Below are positions 1 through 7,397 of a DNA stretch of 42,318 bases, one piece after another; the stretch's first letter is position 1, and every line of letters begins with the position of its first letter. The position numbers were made by a program, and so were the translations under genes. Under the pieces are notes generated by a model. That model was not told the origin of the DNA. It was given only the letters and a program-made list of their open reading frames with translations, and did no database searches. Origin of the DNA: a virus; IMG/VR virus record IMGVR_UViG_3300042327_001430, positions 1 to 42,318 of that record, one strand, 5' to 3'.

Positions 1-127
1 AAGCAGGGACTCGACGCCTGCGCCCCAAAAGTCAAACCCCCGGCTCCACGCGAGTTGGGGGCATTGACCCTCGGGGAGCGCGTTCCAATGGATCAACCAA
101 AGGAGGGAGCACCAGCAGCGGAGTGGG
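1..127. repeat. Terminal direct repeat, left copy (circular junction)
   Basis: These 127 bases are identical to 42192-42318. An exact repeat at both ends of a contig is what an assembler leaves when a circular or circularly permuted molecule is cut open. The same reading frame continues across the join, which supports one circle of 42,191 bp. The repeat length equals a commonly used assembly k-mer, so it is more likely an assembly overlap than a biological terminal repeat. Confidence 0.93.
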
Positions 128-294
128 AGTGGTTCGACTCGCTTCACTCCTTCGAGAGCGACCTCGGGATTGTGATGGACCCGAACGGGGAGCAGGCATG
201 GATCGCGGTGCAAGCGTTCCAAAGCAAGCCGCCGATCTTACTCCACCGCCTGCCACTCCTGAACCGAAAACTCAGCGAATCCGACCCGTTCTAA
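1..294 (+). CDS. Hypothetical protein, C-terminal part of the gene spanning the circular junction
   Basis: This is the continuation of the reading frame that starts with ATG at 41982. Joined across the repeat, the protein is about 167 residues and ends at TAA 292-294. The frame is open from base 1 with no need for a local start. The C-terminal part (LHSFESDLGIVMDPNGEQAW and onward) looks like a small folded domain but I do not recognise it. It lies after the putative ssDNA-binding and coiled-coil genes and before the PIF1-like helicase, so a role in early replication or recombination is likely from context only. Its 3' end overlaps the next small gene by about 97 bases in another frame. Confidence 0.8.
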   Translation, partial: KQGLDACAPKVKPPAPRELGALTLGERVPMDQPKEGAPAAEWEWFDSLHSFESDLGIVMDPNGEQAWIAVQAFQSKPPILLHRLPLLNRKLSESDPF

Positions 295-440
295 GTAATG
301 ATGACCCTGAACCCTACCGCATCGCGGGAGAACTCTGCGCAGCCGTCCGCATGGGATACCTCGACGGGCCAGACGACCCCGAGGCGCGTTTCCTCGCCAA
401 GGCCATCCACCTCTTTCGGGGCCGAGTCAGTGAATACTGA
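198..440 (+). CDS. Small hypothetical protein overlapping the helicase start
   Basis: An 80-residue frame starts with ATG 198, preceded by GGGGAGCAGGC, a good ribosome binding site. It overlaps the end of the junction gene. After 294 its codons have strongly GC-rich third positions and the protein reads naturally (PEPYRIAGELCAAVRMGYLD). In the same stretch the frame of the downstream helicase is Ser/Thr/Pro/Arg-rich and shadow-like. I therefore think this gene is real and that the helicase begins near 430, overlapping its stop codon. Function unknown; no motif recognised. Confidence 0.6.
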   Translation: MDRGASVPKQAADLTPPPATPEPKTQRIRPVLSNDDPEPYRIAGELCAAVRMGYLDGPDDPEARFLAKAIHLFRGRVSEY

Positions 441-1749
441 GCCGACGATAACGCTTTCGCCAGGACAAGCGGCAGCGGTCGATCTTATCCAATCCGGTGA
501 AAATGTTTTCCTCTCCGGTATGGCTGGCACGGGGAAATCCACGGCGCTCCTGCAATATATCGGGCAGGCATTCCGTAGGGTGGATGTCTGCGCGACCACG
601 GGGATCGCTGCGCTGAACCTCCAAGACCAATTCCGCAAGAATGCCGGCGTGGGGATCGCAGCTCATACGATCTACCGCTGGGCGGGCATGGCGCTGGGGC
701 CTGCGCCGGGGCAGAGGTTCGAGGACTACTTGGCCTTCCTCCAAAAGAAGCCAATGCCGTTCTCGCGTCATTCCGCATTTGCTCGGGTGAAGGCAGCGGA
801 ATGCCTTGTCATCGACGAGATTTCCATGTTGCCGGGGCGGATTATCGACTACCTCGATTTCCACTGCCGAGCGATCCGCAAGAGCGACCGGCCCTTTGGC
901 GGCATACAAGTCGTGGCCGTCGGTGACTTTCTCCAACTCCCCCCGGTGGCCAAGGATGGGAAATACGACTGGGCATTTGCCTCCGAGGCATGGCGCGTGG
1001 CGGGATTCCAAAATGCCTACCTCACGCAAATTCACCGCCAGAAGGAACCTCTCTTCACCGAGGCGCTGAACAACTTCCGCGAGGGGCGCATCTCGAAGGC
1101 GGTGGCGGATACGCTCTCGAGCAGGGTGAAGATGTTTGTCGATCGCCGTGTGGTGCGCCTGATGACTCACAACGCCCAGGTGGACAAGTGGAATGCCTAC
1201 CAAATCGGGGAGATCGAATCGCCCGAGGTGAGCTATGAAGCCGACTTCACCGGAGCCGAGCACGAGGCGGACTTCCTCGCCAAGAACTCGATCACCCCGA
1301 CACACCTCACGATCAAGCGCGGGGCGCGCGTCATGGCGACTTGCAACATGGAAGTGCCAGACGAAGAGGACAAAACCCAAAAGCACACGGTGGTCAATGG
1401 CCTCTGCGGGACCGTGCAGGACATGGAGCCGGAGTCGGTGTGGGTAGCCTTTGACAATGGCGAGACGGTGAACATTCCCAAGCGGTCATCCCAATTTGAC
1501 CCGCAGCGCGAGGATTCGGCGACCATGACACAAATCCCTCTTCGCCCAGCCTATGCGCTGACCATCCACAAATCACAGGGCCTCACGCTCAACAGCGCCC
1601 ATATTGACATCCGGGCCGCTCGTGAGCCTGGGCAGGCGTATGTGGCGCTTTCCCGGTTGCGTTCACTCAGTGGCCTTTACCTCAAGGATTGGATCAAGGG
1701 CGTTCATGTGAGCGAGGCGGCAATCAATTTTTACAAGAATCTTAAATGA
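430..1749 (+). CDS. PIF1/RecD-like superfamily 1 DNA helicase
   Basis: A 439-residue protein from GTG 430; an upstream ATG at 298 would give 483 residues, but the extra 44 look like a shadow of the preceding gene. Walker A is GMAGTGKST at residues 30-38, preceded by a Q-motif-like segment (LSPGQAAAV). Walker B is VIDEIS near 127-132. GDFLQLPPV, the HRQ motif, TIHKSQG near 378 and a C-terminal YVALSRLRS motif are all in the order typical of PIF1-like 5'-3' helicases that fall near RecD2 and TraA. It probably unwinds DNA in phage replication or recombination in the cytoplasm. It is co-transcribed with the primase. Its stop TGA overlaps the next ATG. Confidence 0.88.
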   Translation: MNTEPTITLSPGQAAAVDLIQSGENVFLSGMAGTGKSTALLQYIGQAFRRVDVCATTGIAALNLQDQFRKNAGVGIAAHTIYRWAGMALGPAPGQRFEDYLAFLQKKPMPFSRHSAFARVKAAECLVIDEISMLPGRIIDYLDFHCRAIRKSDRPFGGIQVVAVGDFLQLPPVAKDGKYDWAFASEAWRVAGFQNAYLTQIHRQKEPLFTEALNNFREGRISKAVADTLSSRVKMFVDRRVVRLMTHNAQVDKWNAYQIGEIESPEVSYEADFTGAEHEADFLAKNSITPTHLTIKRGARVMATCNMEVPDEEDKTQKHTVVNGLCGTVQDMEPESVWVAFDNGETVNIPKRSSQFDPQREDSATMTQIPLRPAYALTIHKSQGLTLNSAHIDIRAAREPGQAYVALSRLRSLSGLYLKDWIKGVHVSEAAINFYKNLK

Positions 1750-2006
1750 TAACCCAATTAGACCTGTTTGGCACCCTCCCAAACGAAAACAAGCACCGTT
1801 ACTGGCGGCAGCGTCTCAAGCAATGGCCGCAAGAGGCTTTTGAAAGCCGACACCATACAGAAAGCAGTGGATGGGGAATGGCCATGCTCGGTGGCTGGTT
1901 TGCCGATCTCCTGCACCGCGATGGGGCTATGGATGAAATGGAATACATGCGCTGGACGAGATTCGAGCGCCGGTTGCAACGATGGGACCAGAAGAAAAAT
2001 CAATAA
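1746..2006 (+). CDS. Small protein with a sliding-clamp-binding-like N-terminus
   Basis: An 86-residue protein whose ATG overlaps the helicase stop (ATGA) and whose stop directly abuts the primase ATG. It begins MITQLDLFGTLP. QLDLF matches the known consensus pentapeptide (QL[SD]LF) by which bacterial proteins bind the beta sliding clamp. The rest is rich in Trp, Arg and Glu (RYWRQRLKQWPQEAFESR) and ends with a basic, probably helical tail. I do not recognise the family. Its place between helicase and primase makes a role as a clamp adaptor or clamp-targeting peptide plausible, but that is inference. Confidence 0.72.
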   Translation: MITQLDLFGTLPNENKHRYWRQRLKQWPQEAFESRHHTESSGWGMAMLGGWFADLLHRDGAMDEMEYMRWTRFERRLQRWDQKKNQ

Positions 2007-4439
2007 ATGAATACACTCAAGACGAATATCTCAATTTTCTCCAACGCCTTCGCGGACGAACCGGATGAGGCGATCACGCTGGAAGCATTCTTCCAAGGTG
2101 TGAAGGATGGGCGGTGGCAGCGGCAGGTGGACATCCTCCGCGAACACCTCAAGCGCGGAGACGAGCCGCGCTACACAGCCAAGAAGCGCGACCTCCCAGC
2201 CGTCACCATTTCCTGCCATTGCCTTTCCCGTGAGCGTGACCTTTCACCCGAGGCGAAGGCGATCACTCACAGCGGATGGCTCCAGGCGGACTTTGACCTG
2301 AAGGATAACCCGATGCTTGCCGATGACTCGGTCGTGCGCGCCAAGCGGGCGGAACTCCTCGCCGATCCCTATGTGGGTGCGGTTTTTGTGGGGCCATCCG
2401 GGCAGGGACTCAAGGCCGTGGTATCAATCGATACCGAGAAGCACAAGGATTCATGGTTTGCCGCTGAACTCCATTTCCGTGAGAAGCACCGGCTGAGTCT
2501 TGATAAGGCGACCAAAGACCCGATGCGCCTCTGCTTTGTCTCCTACGATCCCGAAATGGAGACAGCGGACATTTACCAGCCGATCCCAGTGCCGGACAAG
2601 ATGCCAGAGCCTGAAGTGTGGCGTCCACCCGTAGAGACGACAGCGGCAGACATTGCCGAGATGCTGCGCTACATCCCCCCGCGCCCGGATTACGACACAT
2701 GGCTCAAAATTGCCTCTGCCGTGTGGAGCGTCCTTCCGATGCTTGACGGTGCGCGCATCCTCCACCAATGGTCACCAGAGGAGAAGGATGGCGAATACGC
2801 ATCCAAGCACAAGTCACGCCTCAAGCAGGTGGGAGTCGGAACGCTGGCACACATTGCCAGTGAGCACGGATTCGACGCCCGCGAAGCATGGAGGCGGAAA
2901 CGCTGGGCTGGCCGCATCCGATTTGCCGACTCGACCCTCGGACCAGGACAAGGGGAAGACCCGCTGGCCGGCGCCGATGTCGCAGCTATCGGCACCGAGA
3001 TTTCCCGAGAACGCGTTATGGTGGCCTACGCGCAAGCCCACAAGGGAGACGCCCGCCTATGGGCAGAACTCCGAAAGGGGCTGCGCGTCTGGAATATACA
3101 CGCCAAAGTCTGGATGACCTACGAGGACGGCTTATGGAGGCGAGACACAGGAAACACGACGCTCCTCGATATATCCGACACGCTCACGGAGGTTTATCAG
3201 CGCGTGGCTGACTCGGTGCGGGCCGAAATGAAGGCACACCCCTGCGATGACGAGAAGAAAGACCCGCGCATCAAGGAAATCAAGGGCCTCGAGGACCGCT
3301 GCCACAAGCTCTGCCACTCGGAATATCTGGCTTCAGTCGAGCGCATAGCCAAGAGCGAGATGAACCTCCCGGCGACCGCCTTTGACTCCAACCCCGAAAT
3401 CCTCGTGGTGCTCAATGGAACTCTGGATTTTGCGGAAGGTATTTTCCGTGAACACCGAGCATCCGACTACGCGACGACACGCTCGCCGATCAATTTCGAC
3501 GGCTCCGTGGAGTGTCCGAAATGGGATGCGTTCCTCAACCGGTTCATCCCGGATGTCGAGACACGCGTCTATCTGGCTCGTGCCTTTGGCTATTCACTGA
3601 CCGGCCGCGTGGACAAGGACGCCCTCTTCTTTGCCTACGGCAAGGGAGCAAATGGAAAATCTACCCTTTTCGGCGTGCTCAAAATCCTTCTTGGCGACCT
3701 CATGACCACGGTCCCGATTGCCGCCCTACTCGCTGCCAAGTCGGACAACAACTTCGACTATTACAAGGCATCGATGGAAGGAAAGCGCGTCGTTCTCACC
3801 GACGAAATCCCCGAGGGGCGGAAATTGGCCGATAGCCAGGTGAAGGCGATCACCGGAGGCGATGCCATAAATGCCCGCCGGCCATTTGAACAACCCTACG
3901 CTTTTTTCCCCACTCACAAGCTCTGGCTCATGGGAAACCACAAGCCGGATGTCCAAGGGACAGACGAGGGAATCTGGCGGCGTGTCCACATGATCCCGTT
4001 CACCGTCACGATCCCGGAGAACGAACGACGCGAACGCCACGAAATCCTTGCAGAATTTGAAGCGGAAGCGGCTGGAATCCTCAACTGGGCAATCCGTGGA
4101 CTCCTCGAAAGCCGAGACATCGGCCTCAAGCCACCGCCACAAGTCGTAGAGGCGACAAGGAACTACCGCGAGGAAAGCGACCAGTTCGGCTCGTTCCTCA
4201 TCGAATGCACCGAGAAGGACATCACCGGACGCTGCGGTATCGGATCGCTGGCGAAGACCTACGCCATCTGGTGCGACAACAATAACGAACAGCCACGCTA
4301 TCGAGGAACCCGCCAACTCCGAAAAGTGATGTCAGAACGGGGCTACCACATCGAACCGGACAGGAACGACCACCCGACCATTCATGGGATCAAACTCAAA
4401 CTGGAGGAAAGAAAAGATGCGTTCGGACTATCCGCTTGA
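2007..4439 (+). CDS. VirE-type N-domain / PriCT-2 / D5-like SF3 helicase (P4-family replication protein)
   Basis: An 810-residue replication initiator-helicase. Residues about 20-200 resemble the VirE/BT4734 N-terminal domain seen in primase-related proteins (LQADFDLKD, VGPSGQGLKAVV). Residues about 215-290 look like a PriCT-2 domain (IPPRPDYDTWLKIASAVWS). The C-terminal half is a D5/P4-type region with Walker A GKGANGKST near 545-553, an acidic Walker B (LTDEIPEG) near 597 and sensor-1 WLMGNHKP near 640. It probably opens the origin and unwinds DNA as a hexamer, possibly with primase activity. The ATG directly follows the previous stop. GC-rich repeats just downstream (4461-4670) are its candidate binding region. 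Confidence 0.9.
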   Translation: MNTLKTNISIFSNAFADEPDEAITLEAFFQGVKDGRWQRQVDILREHLKRGDEPRYTAKKRDLPAVTISCHCLSRERDLSPEAKAITHSGWLQADFDLKDNPMLADDSVVRAKRAELLADPYVGAVFVGPSGQGLKAVVSIDTEKHKDSWFAAELHFREKHRLSLDKATKDPMRLCFVSYDPEMETADIYQPIPVPDKMPEPEVWRPPVETTAADIAEMLRYIPPRPDYDTWLKIASAVWSVLPMLDGARILHQWSPEEKDGEYASKHKSRLKQVGVGTLAHIASEHGFDAREAWRRKRWAGRIRFADSTLGPGQGEDPLAGADVAAIGTEISRERVMVAYAQAHKGDARLWAELRKGLRVWNIHAKVWMTYEDGLWRRDTGNTTLLDISDTLTEVYQRVADSVRAEMKAHPCDDEKKDPRIKEIKGLEDRCHKLCHSEYLASVERIAKSEMNLPATAFDSNPEILVVLNGTLDFAEGIFREHRASDYATTRSPINFDGSVECPKWDAFLNRFIPDVETRVYLARAFGYSLTGRVDKDALFFAYGKGANGKSTLFGVLKILLGDLMTTVPIAALLAAKSDNNFDYYKASMEGKRVVLTDEIPEGRKLADSQVKAITGGDAINARRPFEQPYAFFPTHKLWLMGNHKPDVQGTDEGIWRRVHMIPFTVTIPENERRERHEILAEFEAEAAGILNWAIRGLLESRDIGLKPPPQVVEATRNYREESDQFGSFLIECTEKDITGRCGIGSLAKTYAIWCDNNNEQPRYRGTRQLRKVMSERGYHIEPDRNDHPTIHGIKLKLEERKDAFGLSA

Positions 4440-4687
4440 ATCGAAAGGAATCCTCCAACTCCCCGCGAATCCCGCGCGGGGAATGCGGGGTTTTATGACC
4501 ATCCTTTTTCTTGAAGTGCCCAAAAAAGGCTTTTTGAGGGCTATATCTGCGGGAAATGCGGGATTGGCGGGATGTTTCATATTAAATGTTAGGAATCTAT
4601 TTTTGTCTTCTGCGTTTTCCACAGAGCTAGGTTGCACCCCCCCTCTTTTCCCGCAAATCCCGCAACCCCGTTTTTTCCCGTTTTCCT
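4440..4687. other. Candidate replication origin: iteron-like GCGGGA repeats next to the primase-helicase
   Basis: This 248-base gap after the primase holds repeated G/C blocks built on GCGGGAAATGCGGG or its complement: 4461-4490, 4549-4573 (three GCGGGA-type blocks in a row) and 4650-4670 on the opposite strand (CCCGCAAATCCCGC). They are separated by T-rich and A-rich stretches (4501-4545, 4580-4640). Direct and inverted iterons beside an initiator-helicase gene, with an AT-rich segment, are the usual shape of a phage or plasmid origin. No gene with convincing codon use is seen here. Confidence 0.5.
4461..4494 (+). terminator. Possible rho-independent terminator after the primase gene
   Basis: A symmetrical hairpin starts 21 bases after the primase stop. 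The outer arms CCCCGC (4461-4466) and GCGGGG (4485-4490) and inner arms CCCGC/GCGGG are separated on both sides by the same GAAT bulge, and TTTT follows. It may terminate early transcription, but the same sequence also contains the GCGGG repeat of the candidate origin, so it could be part of that instead. Confidence 0.4.
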
Positions 4688-5071
4688 ATGCCAACCTTCA
4701 CCCAACACGACCTTGAACGCCTCGGATACACCCTGCAACCAGACGGCTCCTATGCCCGAGAAGTCACCCATTCATCTCACCCTGCCCGGATACCTGACCC
4801 CAAGCCTCAACCGGCTATTCGGCAAACACTGGACTGCCAGCCACCGCGAAAAGCAACTCGCACGGGCCGCGTTACTCTCCGCATTACACGCCACGCCTGC
4901 CGCCTCCTCGATGCCGATAATTTTGCAGGCGGTTGCAAACCTCTCATCGACCAAATCCGATACGCCGCCCTCATCCCGGACGACGACCCGGCCAGCGTCG
5001 AACTCCAATTCTGCCAAGAAAAAGTCGCCAAGAAAACCCTCGAAATGACCACAATCGAAATCACGCAATGA
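4688..5071 (+). CDS. RusA-like Holliday junction resolvase (frame problem near the N-terminus)
   Basis: A 127-residue frame whose C-terminal half carries the RusA signature: RVTLRITRHACRLLDADNF (residues about 61-79), then KPLIDQIRYAALIPDDDPAS with the acidic cluster, then a conserved-looking QEKV and TTIEIT end. RusA enzymes cut four-way junctions as dimers with acidic residues and Mg2+. The N-terminus in this frame (LERLGYTLQPDGSYAREV) resembles a leader I associate with some short RusA-like phage proteins. However, from 4752 to about 4890 the neighbouring frame has better codon use and encodes a classical RusA N-terminus (see separate entry). Either this is an intact short form or a RusA gene broken by an indel. 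The downstream gene starts with GTG directly after its stop. Confidence 0.65.
   Translation: MPTFTQHDLERLGYTLQPDGSYAREVTHSSHPARIPDPKPQPAIRQTLDCQPPRKATRTGRVTLRITRHACRLLDADNFAGGCKPLIDQIRYAALIPDDDPASVELQFCQEKVAKKTLEMTTIEITQ
4752..4895 (+). other. Alternative frame encoding a classical RusA-like N-terminus
   Basis: Starting at ATG 4752, the frame one base out of register from the RusA-like gene reads IHLTLPGYLTPSLNRLFGKH, then HREKQLARAALLSAL. That matches the usual RusA start: a beta-strand, then P-S-x-N-R, then H-W and a basic helix. Third positions here are clearly more GC-rich than in the overlapping frame. A change of frame around 4870-4895 would join it to the acidic RusA core, but the joined product would be some 10-18 residues shorter in the linker than typical RusA. 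This suggests a deletion plus frameshift, a recoding event, or an assembly indel. Confidence 0.45.
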
Positions 5072-5251
5072 GTGAAAGAATATCCACCAGAGACCGTGTG
5101 GGACATGTGCCTGAGCAAAAAAGCCTACCCAAGCGAGCGCACCGTGGCGCTCAAGCTGGAGGCGGTCCGGCTCGCCCGCCGCAACAGGAAAAAGTCAATC
5201 CGCCGCTACGCCTGCCCGATCTGTCACAAATTCCACCTGACGAGCAAATGA
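5072..5251 (+). CDS. Small zinc-finger-like phage protein
   Basis: A 59-residue protein starting with GTG 5072, directly after the RusA-like stop (TGA 5069-5071) and in the same frame. It is basic in the middle (RLARRNRKKSIRR) and ends with YACPICHKFHLTSK. The CxxC...H-L-T ending resembles the short zinc-binding tails common in small phage early proteins (the CPxC..WHLT type). ATG 5105 is an alternative start. A DNA- or RNA-binding role is likely but unproven. Its stop overlaps the next ATG (5248). Confidence 0.72.
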   Translation: MKEYPPETVWDMCLSKKAYPSERTVALKLEAVRLARRNRKKSIRRYACPICHKFHLTSK

Positions 5252-5472
5252 TCGATGACCTCGATGCGTATCGTGAGCTTGCCGAAGAGATTATCAACCT
5301 CGCCATCGATGATGTCGACCTGCGCTCCGATTACAAGACACAGACAAACCGCGCAGCGGCCGAGCGCAACCGGGCAAGCGCTATCAGTTTTATCAAAAGC
5401 AGATGGTGCGAGGAGCTTTGCGATGCTGTCGGTAAACCATATGACCGCGCCAAGGCAACCGCATTCAAATGA
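5248..5472 (+). CDS. Hypothetical protein
   Basis: A 74-residue protein from ATG 5248, overlapping the previous stop by ATGA. It is mostly helical in appearance: an acidic first half (DLDAYRELAEEIINLAIDD) and a more basic second half (ERNRASAISFIKSRW). I do not recognise the family. The frame is open far upstream, but that sequence is the shadow of RusA and the zinc-finger gene, so the late start is preferred. It sits in a chain of overlapping early genes. Confidence 0.65.
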   Translation: MIDDLDAYRELAEEIINLAIDDVDLRSDYKTQTNRAAAERNRASAISFIKSRWCEELCDAVGKPYDRAKATAFK

Positions 5473-5663
5473 AACCCTGCCCGAAATGCCTCTCAACCTC
5501 CCGAGTCACCGACTCCAGGCAAAACAACGAACACACTTACCGCCGCCGCGAATGCAATAAGTGCAATACGACCTGGACGACCTACGAAATCCATTCTGAC
5601 GAATTCGACAAAGTTTCCAAATACAACAACCTAAAAACAATCCTGCTCAAAAACATACAATGA
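5469..5663 (+). CDS. NrdR-like zinc ribbon protein without an ATP-cone
   Basis: A 64-residue protein with CPKC near residues 4-7 and CNKC near 29-32. It reads STSRVTDSR...YRRRECNKCNTTWTTYEI, the pattern of the N-terminal zinc ribbon of NrdR, the repressor of ribonucleotide reductase genes. NrdR is normally about 150 residues, with an ATP-cone that senses dATP/ATP; that domain is absent here and the C-terminus is a short basic tail. It may be a free-standing DNA-binding ribbon that competes at NrdR boxes to raise dNTP supply, or simply a phage zinc ribbon. ATG overlaps the previous stop. Confidence 0.75.
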   Translation: MKPCPKCLSTSRVTDSRQNNEHTYRRRECNKCNTTWTTYEIHSDEFDKVSKYNNLKTILLKNIQ

Positions 5664-6190
5664 TCTCAGCCTCACCCGCAGAAGCAGCCCGCCTCTTCGA
5701 GAAAAACGGGGGCGTTTATTGGCCCGACATCGCCGACGAAATTGACTCGCCGGAAGAAATACTCGCCGACTCTCTCGGAATCTCCGTGAAGGCCGCGCGC
5801 CTTGTCCTCGCCCATGTCGAGAACGAAGTGCGCAAGAATCAGGCGCTTATCCTCGGCAAGGTCATCGGCTTGCTACTCAAAGCCAGCAACCTGCCAGCAA
5901 TGGCCCACGCGCTGGCATTCGCCTCCGGTCTCGACCAACTCAACGGCGCTCGCTCCCAGGCTGAAGTCGCCCGCGAGCTGGGCGTGACCCGTGCGCTACT
6001 GAGTCACTACACGCTGGGCGTCCGTGATGTCCTGAGCGGCAAGGATACATCTTTCGAGTGCACTAAATTCCGCAAATCCCAAGCCAGCAGGGAAACATTC
6101 CGCGCCAAGGCGACCGACCCATTTACTGCCGCGAAAGCGGCGGCAATCGCAAAACTAAAAACACAAACCACAAAAACATCATGCAACTAA
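5660..6190 (+). CDS. HTH-containing protein, putative phage regulator
   Basis: A 176-residue protein overlapping the previous stop (ATGA at 5660). Residues about 98-120 read SQAEVARELGVTRALLSHYT, a good helix-turn-helix of the sigma-like/Cro type. The N-terminal half (LADSLGISVKAARLVLAHVE) may contain a second HTH-like helix pair. The C-terminal 40 residues are basic and Ala/Lys/Thr-rich. It may control middle or late genes, given its place at the end of the replication block. No close family recognised. Its end overlaps the next gene by 10 bases. Confidence 0.7.
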   Translation: MISASPAEAARLFEKNGGVYWPDIADEIDSPEEILADSLGISVKAARLVLAHVENEVRKNQALILGKVIGLLLKASNLPAMAHALAFASGLDQLNGARSQAEVARELGVTRALLSHYTLGVRDVLSGKDTSFECTKFRKSQASRETFRAKATDPFTAAKAAAIAKLKTQTTKTSCN

Positions 6191-6615
6191 TCGACCAAGC
6201 CATGTTCACCCTTGCCGGGCTGAACCTACCAGACAACCTCACAACCGGACAATGGGCAGACATCCACAAGGACATCCTGACCTGCAAACGCGCTGCATCC
6301 AAGTGGCTGCAACAATCCCGCGACTACAGCAACGGACGGTGGGGCATTGAGTTCACAGCCGACACGGAAGCACAACTGGAACTCGACCTCGGCCTCGCCC
6401 TACCGGAACCAAAGCCCGCCCTCAATCCTGCGGACAAGACCAAAGCCATCGTGACGATCGAAGGACTGAGCCAGTCGTTTATCCTGTGGCAACGCAAGAT
6501 GTCGGATGAAATCCCGCAATGGGACAAGGACCGCCTTAACCGCGCCCTCGAACTCCTCGAGCCAATGGAGAAGGAAGCCAAGCGCGTGCGGGAGCTACTG
6601 GAGGGAGCGCGATGA
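6181..6615 (+). CDS. Hypothetical early protein
   Basis: A 144-residue protein overlapping the HTH gene by 10 bases. It has an N-terminal helical, Trp-containing segment (TTGQWADIHKDILTCKRAAS), an acidic Leu-rich middle, and a C-terminal helix ending in LLEGAR. The bases that encode EGAR (GAGGGAGCGCGA) also form the ribosome binding site of the following gene. I do not recognise the family. Confidence 0.65.
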   Translation: MQLIDQAMFTLAGLNLPDNLTTGQWADIHKDILTCKRAASKWLQQSRDYSNGRWGIEFTADTEAQLELDLGLALPEPKPALNPADKTKAIVTIEGLSQSFILWQRKMSDEIPQWDKDRLNRALELLEPMEKEAKRVRELLEGAR

Positions 6616-6911
6616 TCCAAACACAAGCACAGCAGGATCTGATTGAAAACCACGGCATGGGTTCAAACGGTGGTTCGTTAATTGGTTCAACGGATTCATG
6701 GACTGACATGCTACAAAAGAAAATTTGGGACGCTAAAATAAATGCCACAATTAAAGAACTTAAGCCTAAATTTACACCAGAAAAATCAATAATGCGCTTT
6801 AAAGTTATTGCTCAATATCCTGACTATTTACTTGCAAGACAATTATTAGAACAAATGGATTATTTTTATGATACAGAAAATGCTGAGTGGCAAATGAAAG
6901 GAGTGAGATGA
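6612..6911 (+). CDS. Hypothetical protein in an AT-rich patch
   Basis: A 99-residue protein with ATG overlapping the previous stop. From about 6690 to 6900 the DNA is much more AT-rich than both neighbours and uses many A/T-ending codons, which suggests recent acquisition. The protein is moderately charged (KSIMRFKVIAQYPDYLLARQ) with no motif I recognise. GGAGTGAG before 6908 serves the next gene. Confidence 0.6.
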   Translation: MIQTQAQQDLIENHGMGSNGGSLIGSTDSWTDMLQKKIWDAKINATIKELKPKFTPEKSIMRFKVIAQYPDYLLARQLLEQMDYFYDTENAEWQMKGVR

Positions 6912-7093
6912 GCGCGGAACAAAAGCACAGCCAGATGCTGGGACAGATCGCGTGTCTGGTAGAGGAGTTCGTCACCGCAGAAGAGACCACCTTGCAAGGC
7001 GTGGCTCATCTTTTAGCCAGGTATTTCGACCTGCGAGCCAAGCAGGCGTGGGACTTCGTAGATCAACTCAAAGAGGAGGCACGCGATGAGTGA
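6908..7093 (+). CDS. Small hypothetical protein
   Basis: A 61-residue protein from ATG 6908 (ATGA overlap with the upstream stop), with AAAGGAGTGAG as ribosome binding site. An upstream start at 6887 is less likely. It is predicted to be helical (SQMLGQIACLVEEFVTAEET, then ARYFDLRAKQAWDFVDQLKE). Function unknown. The Lys-Glu-Glu-Ala end again overlaps the Shine-Dalgarno sequence of the following MSDTP gene. Confidence 0.6.
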   Translation: MSAEQKHSQMLGQIACLVEEFVTAEETTLQGVAHLLARYFDLRAKQAWDFVDQLKEEARDE

Positions 7094-7397
7094 CACGCCA
7101 CAAACAAACAAACTTCTCTCCGATCTTCTCGCCGAACTTGGAACCCTCGGGCAGCACAACTGCCCAGAACGATTGGTTGTTCATGCTCGCAAGCTAGAGC
7201 GCGAGCGCGGCGACTTGATCGCAGCAATCCCCGTTGGCGAATGGGTAGCATACGCTGACCACCAGAAGGTCCACAATGCTGCCAGCCGGTTGTTAGTGGC
7301 GATAAACAAACAACTGCCCATCGGGTCATTCAGCCTCATTAGTCATGAATACCATGTACTCAAAGATGCAATCTACGGCAAGGAGGGAGCGCAATGA
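7086..7397 (+). CDS. MSDTPxT-family small protein 1
   Basis: A 103-residue protein, first in a row of genes that all begin MSDTP. It starts MSDTPQTNKLL, and a LERERGD element near residue 37 is the short form of the coiled-coil unit seen in the third copy. GAGGAGG precedes the start. Such 'TPETDAA...LERERDEAR' proteins are frequent small early proteins in phages, and their function is unknown to me. The end (GKEGAQ) is encoded by the ribosome binding site of the next copy. Confidence 0.68.
   Translation: MSDTPQTNKLLSDLLAELGTLGQHNCPERLVVHARKLERERGDLIAAIPVGEWVAYADHQKVHNAASRLLVAINKQLPIGSFSLISHEYHVLKDAIYGKEGAQ

Noticed and set aside
298-429. Helicase start at ATG 298
   Set aside because: The extra 44 residues are Ser/Thr/Pro/Arg-rich while another frame in the same bases has natural codon use; GTG 430 starts just before the first helicase motif.
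427-1386. Long - strand frame opposite the PIF1-like helicase
   Set aside because: Antisense shadow of a gene with all helicase motifs; its protein is low-quality and has no domain.
4933-5247. Extended N-terminus for the gene at 5248
   Set aside because: The upstream part overlaps the RusA core and the zinc-finger gene, and its sequence is Arg/Pro-rich and shadow-like.
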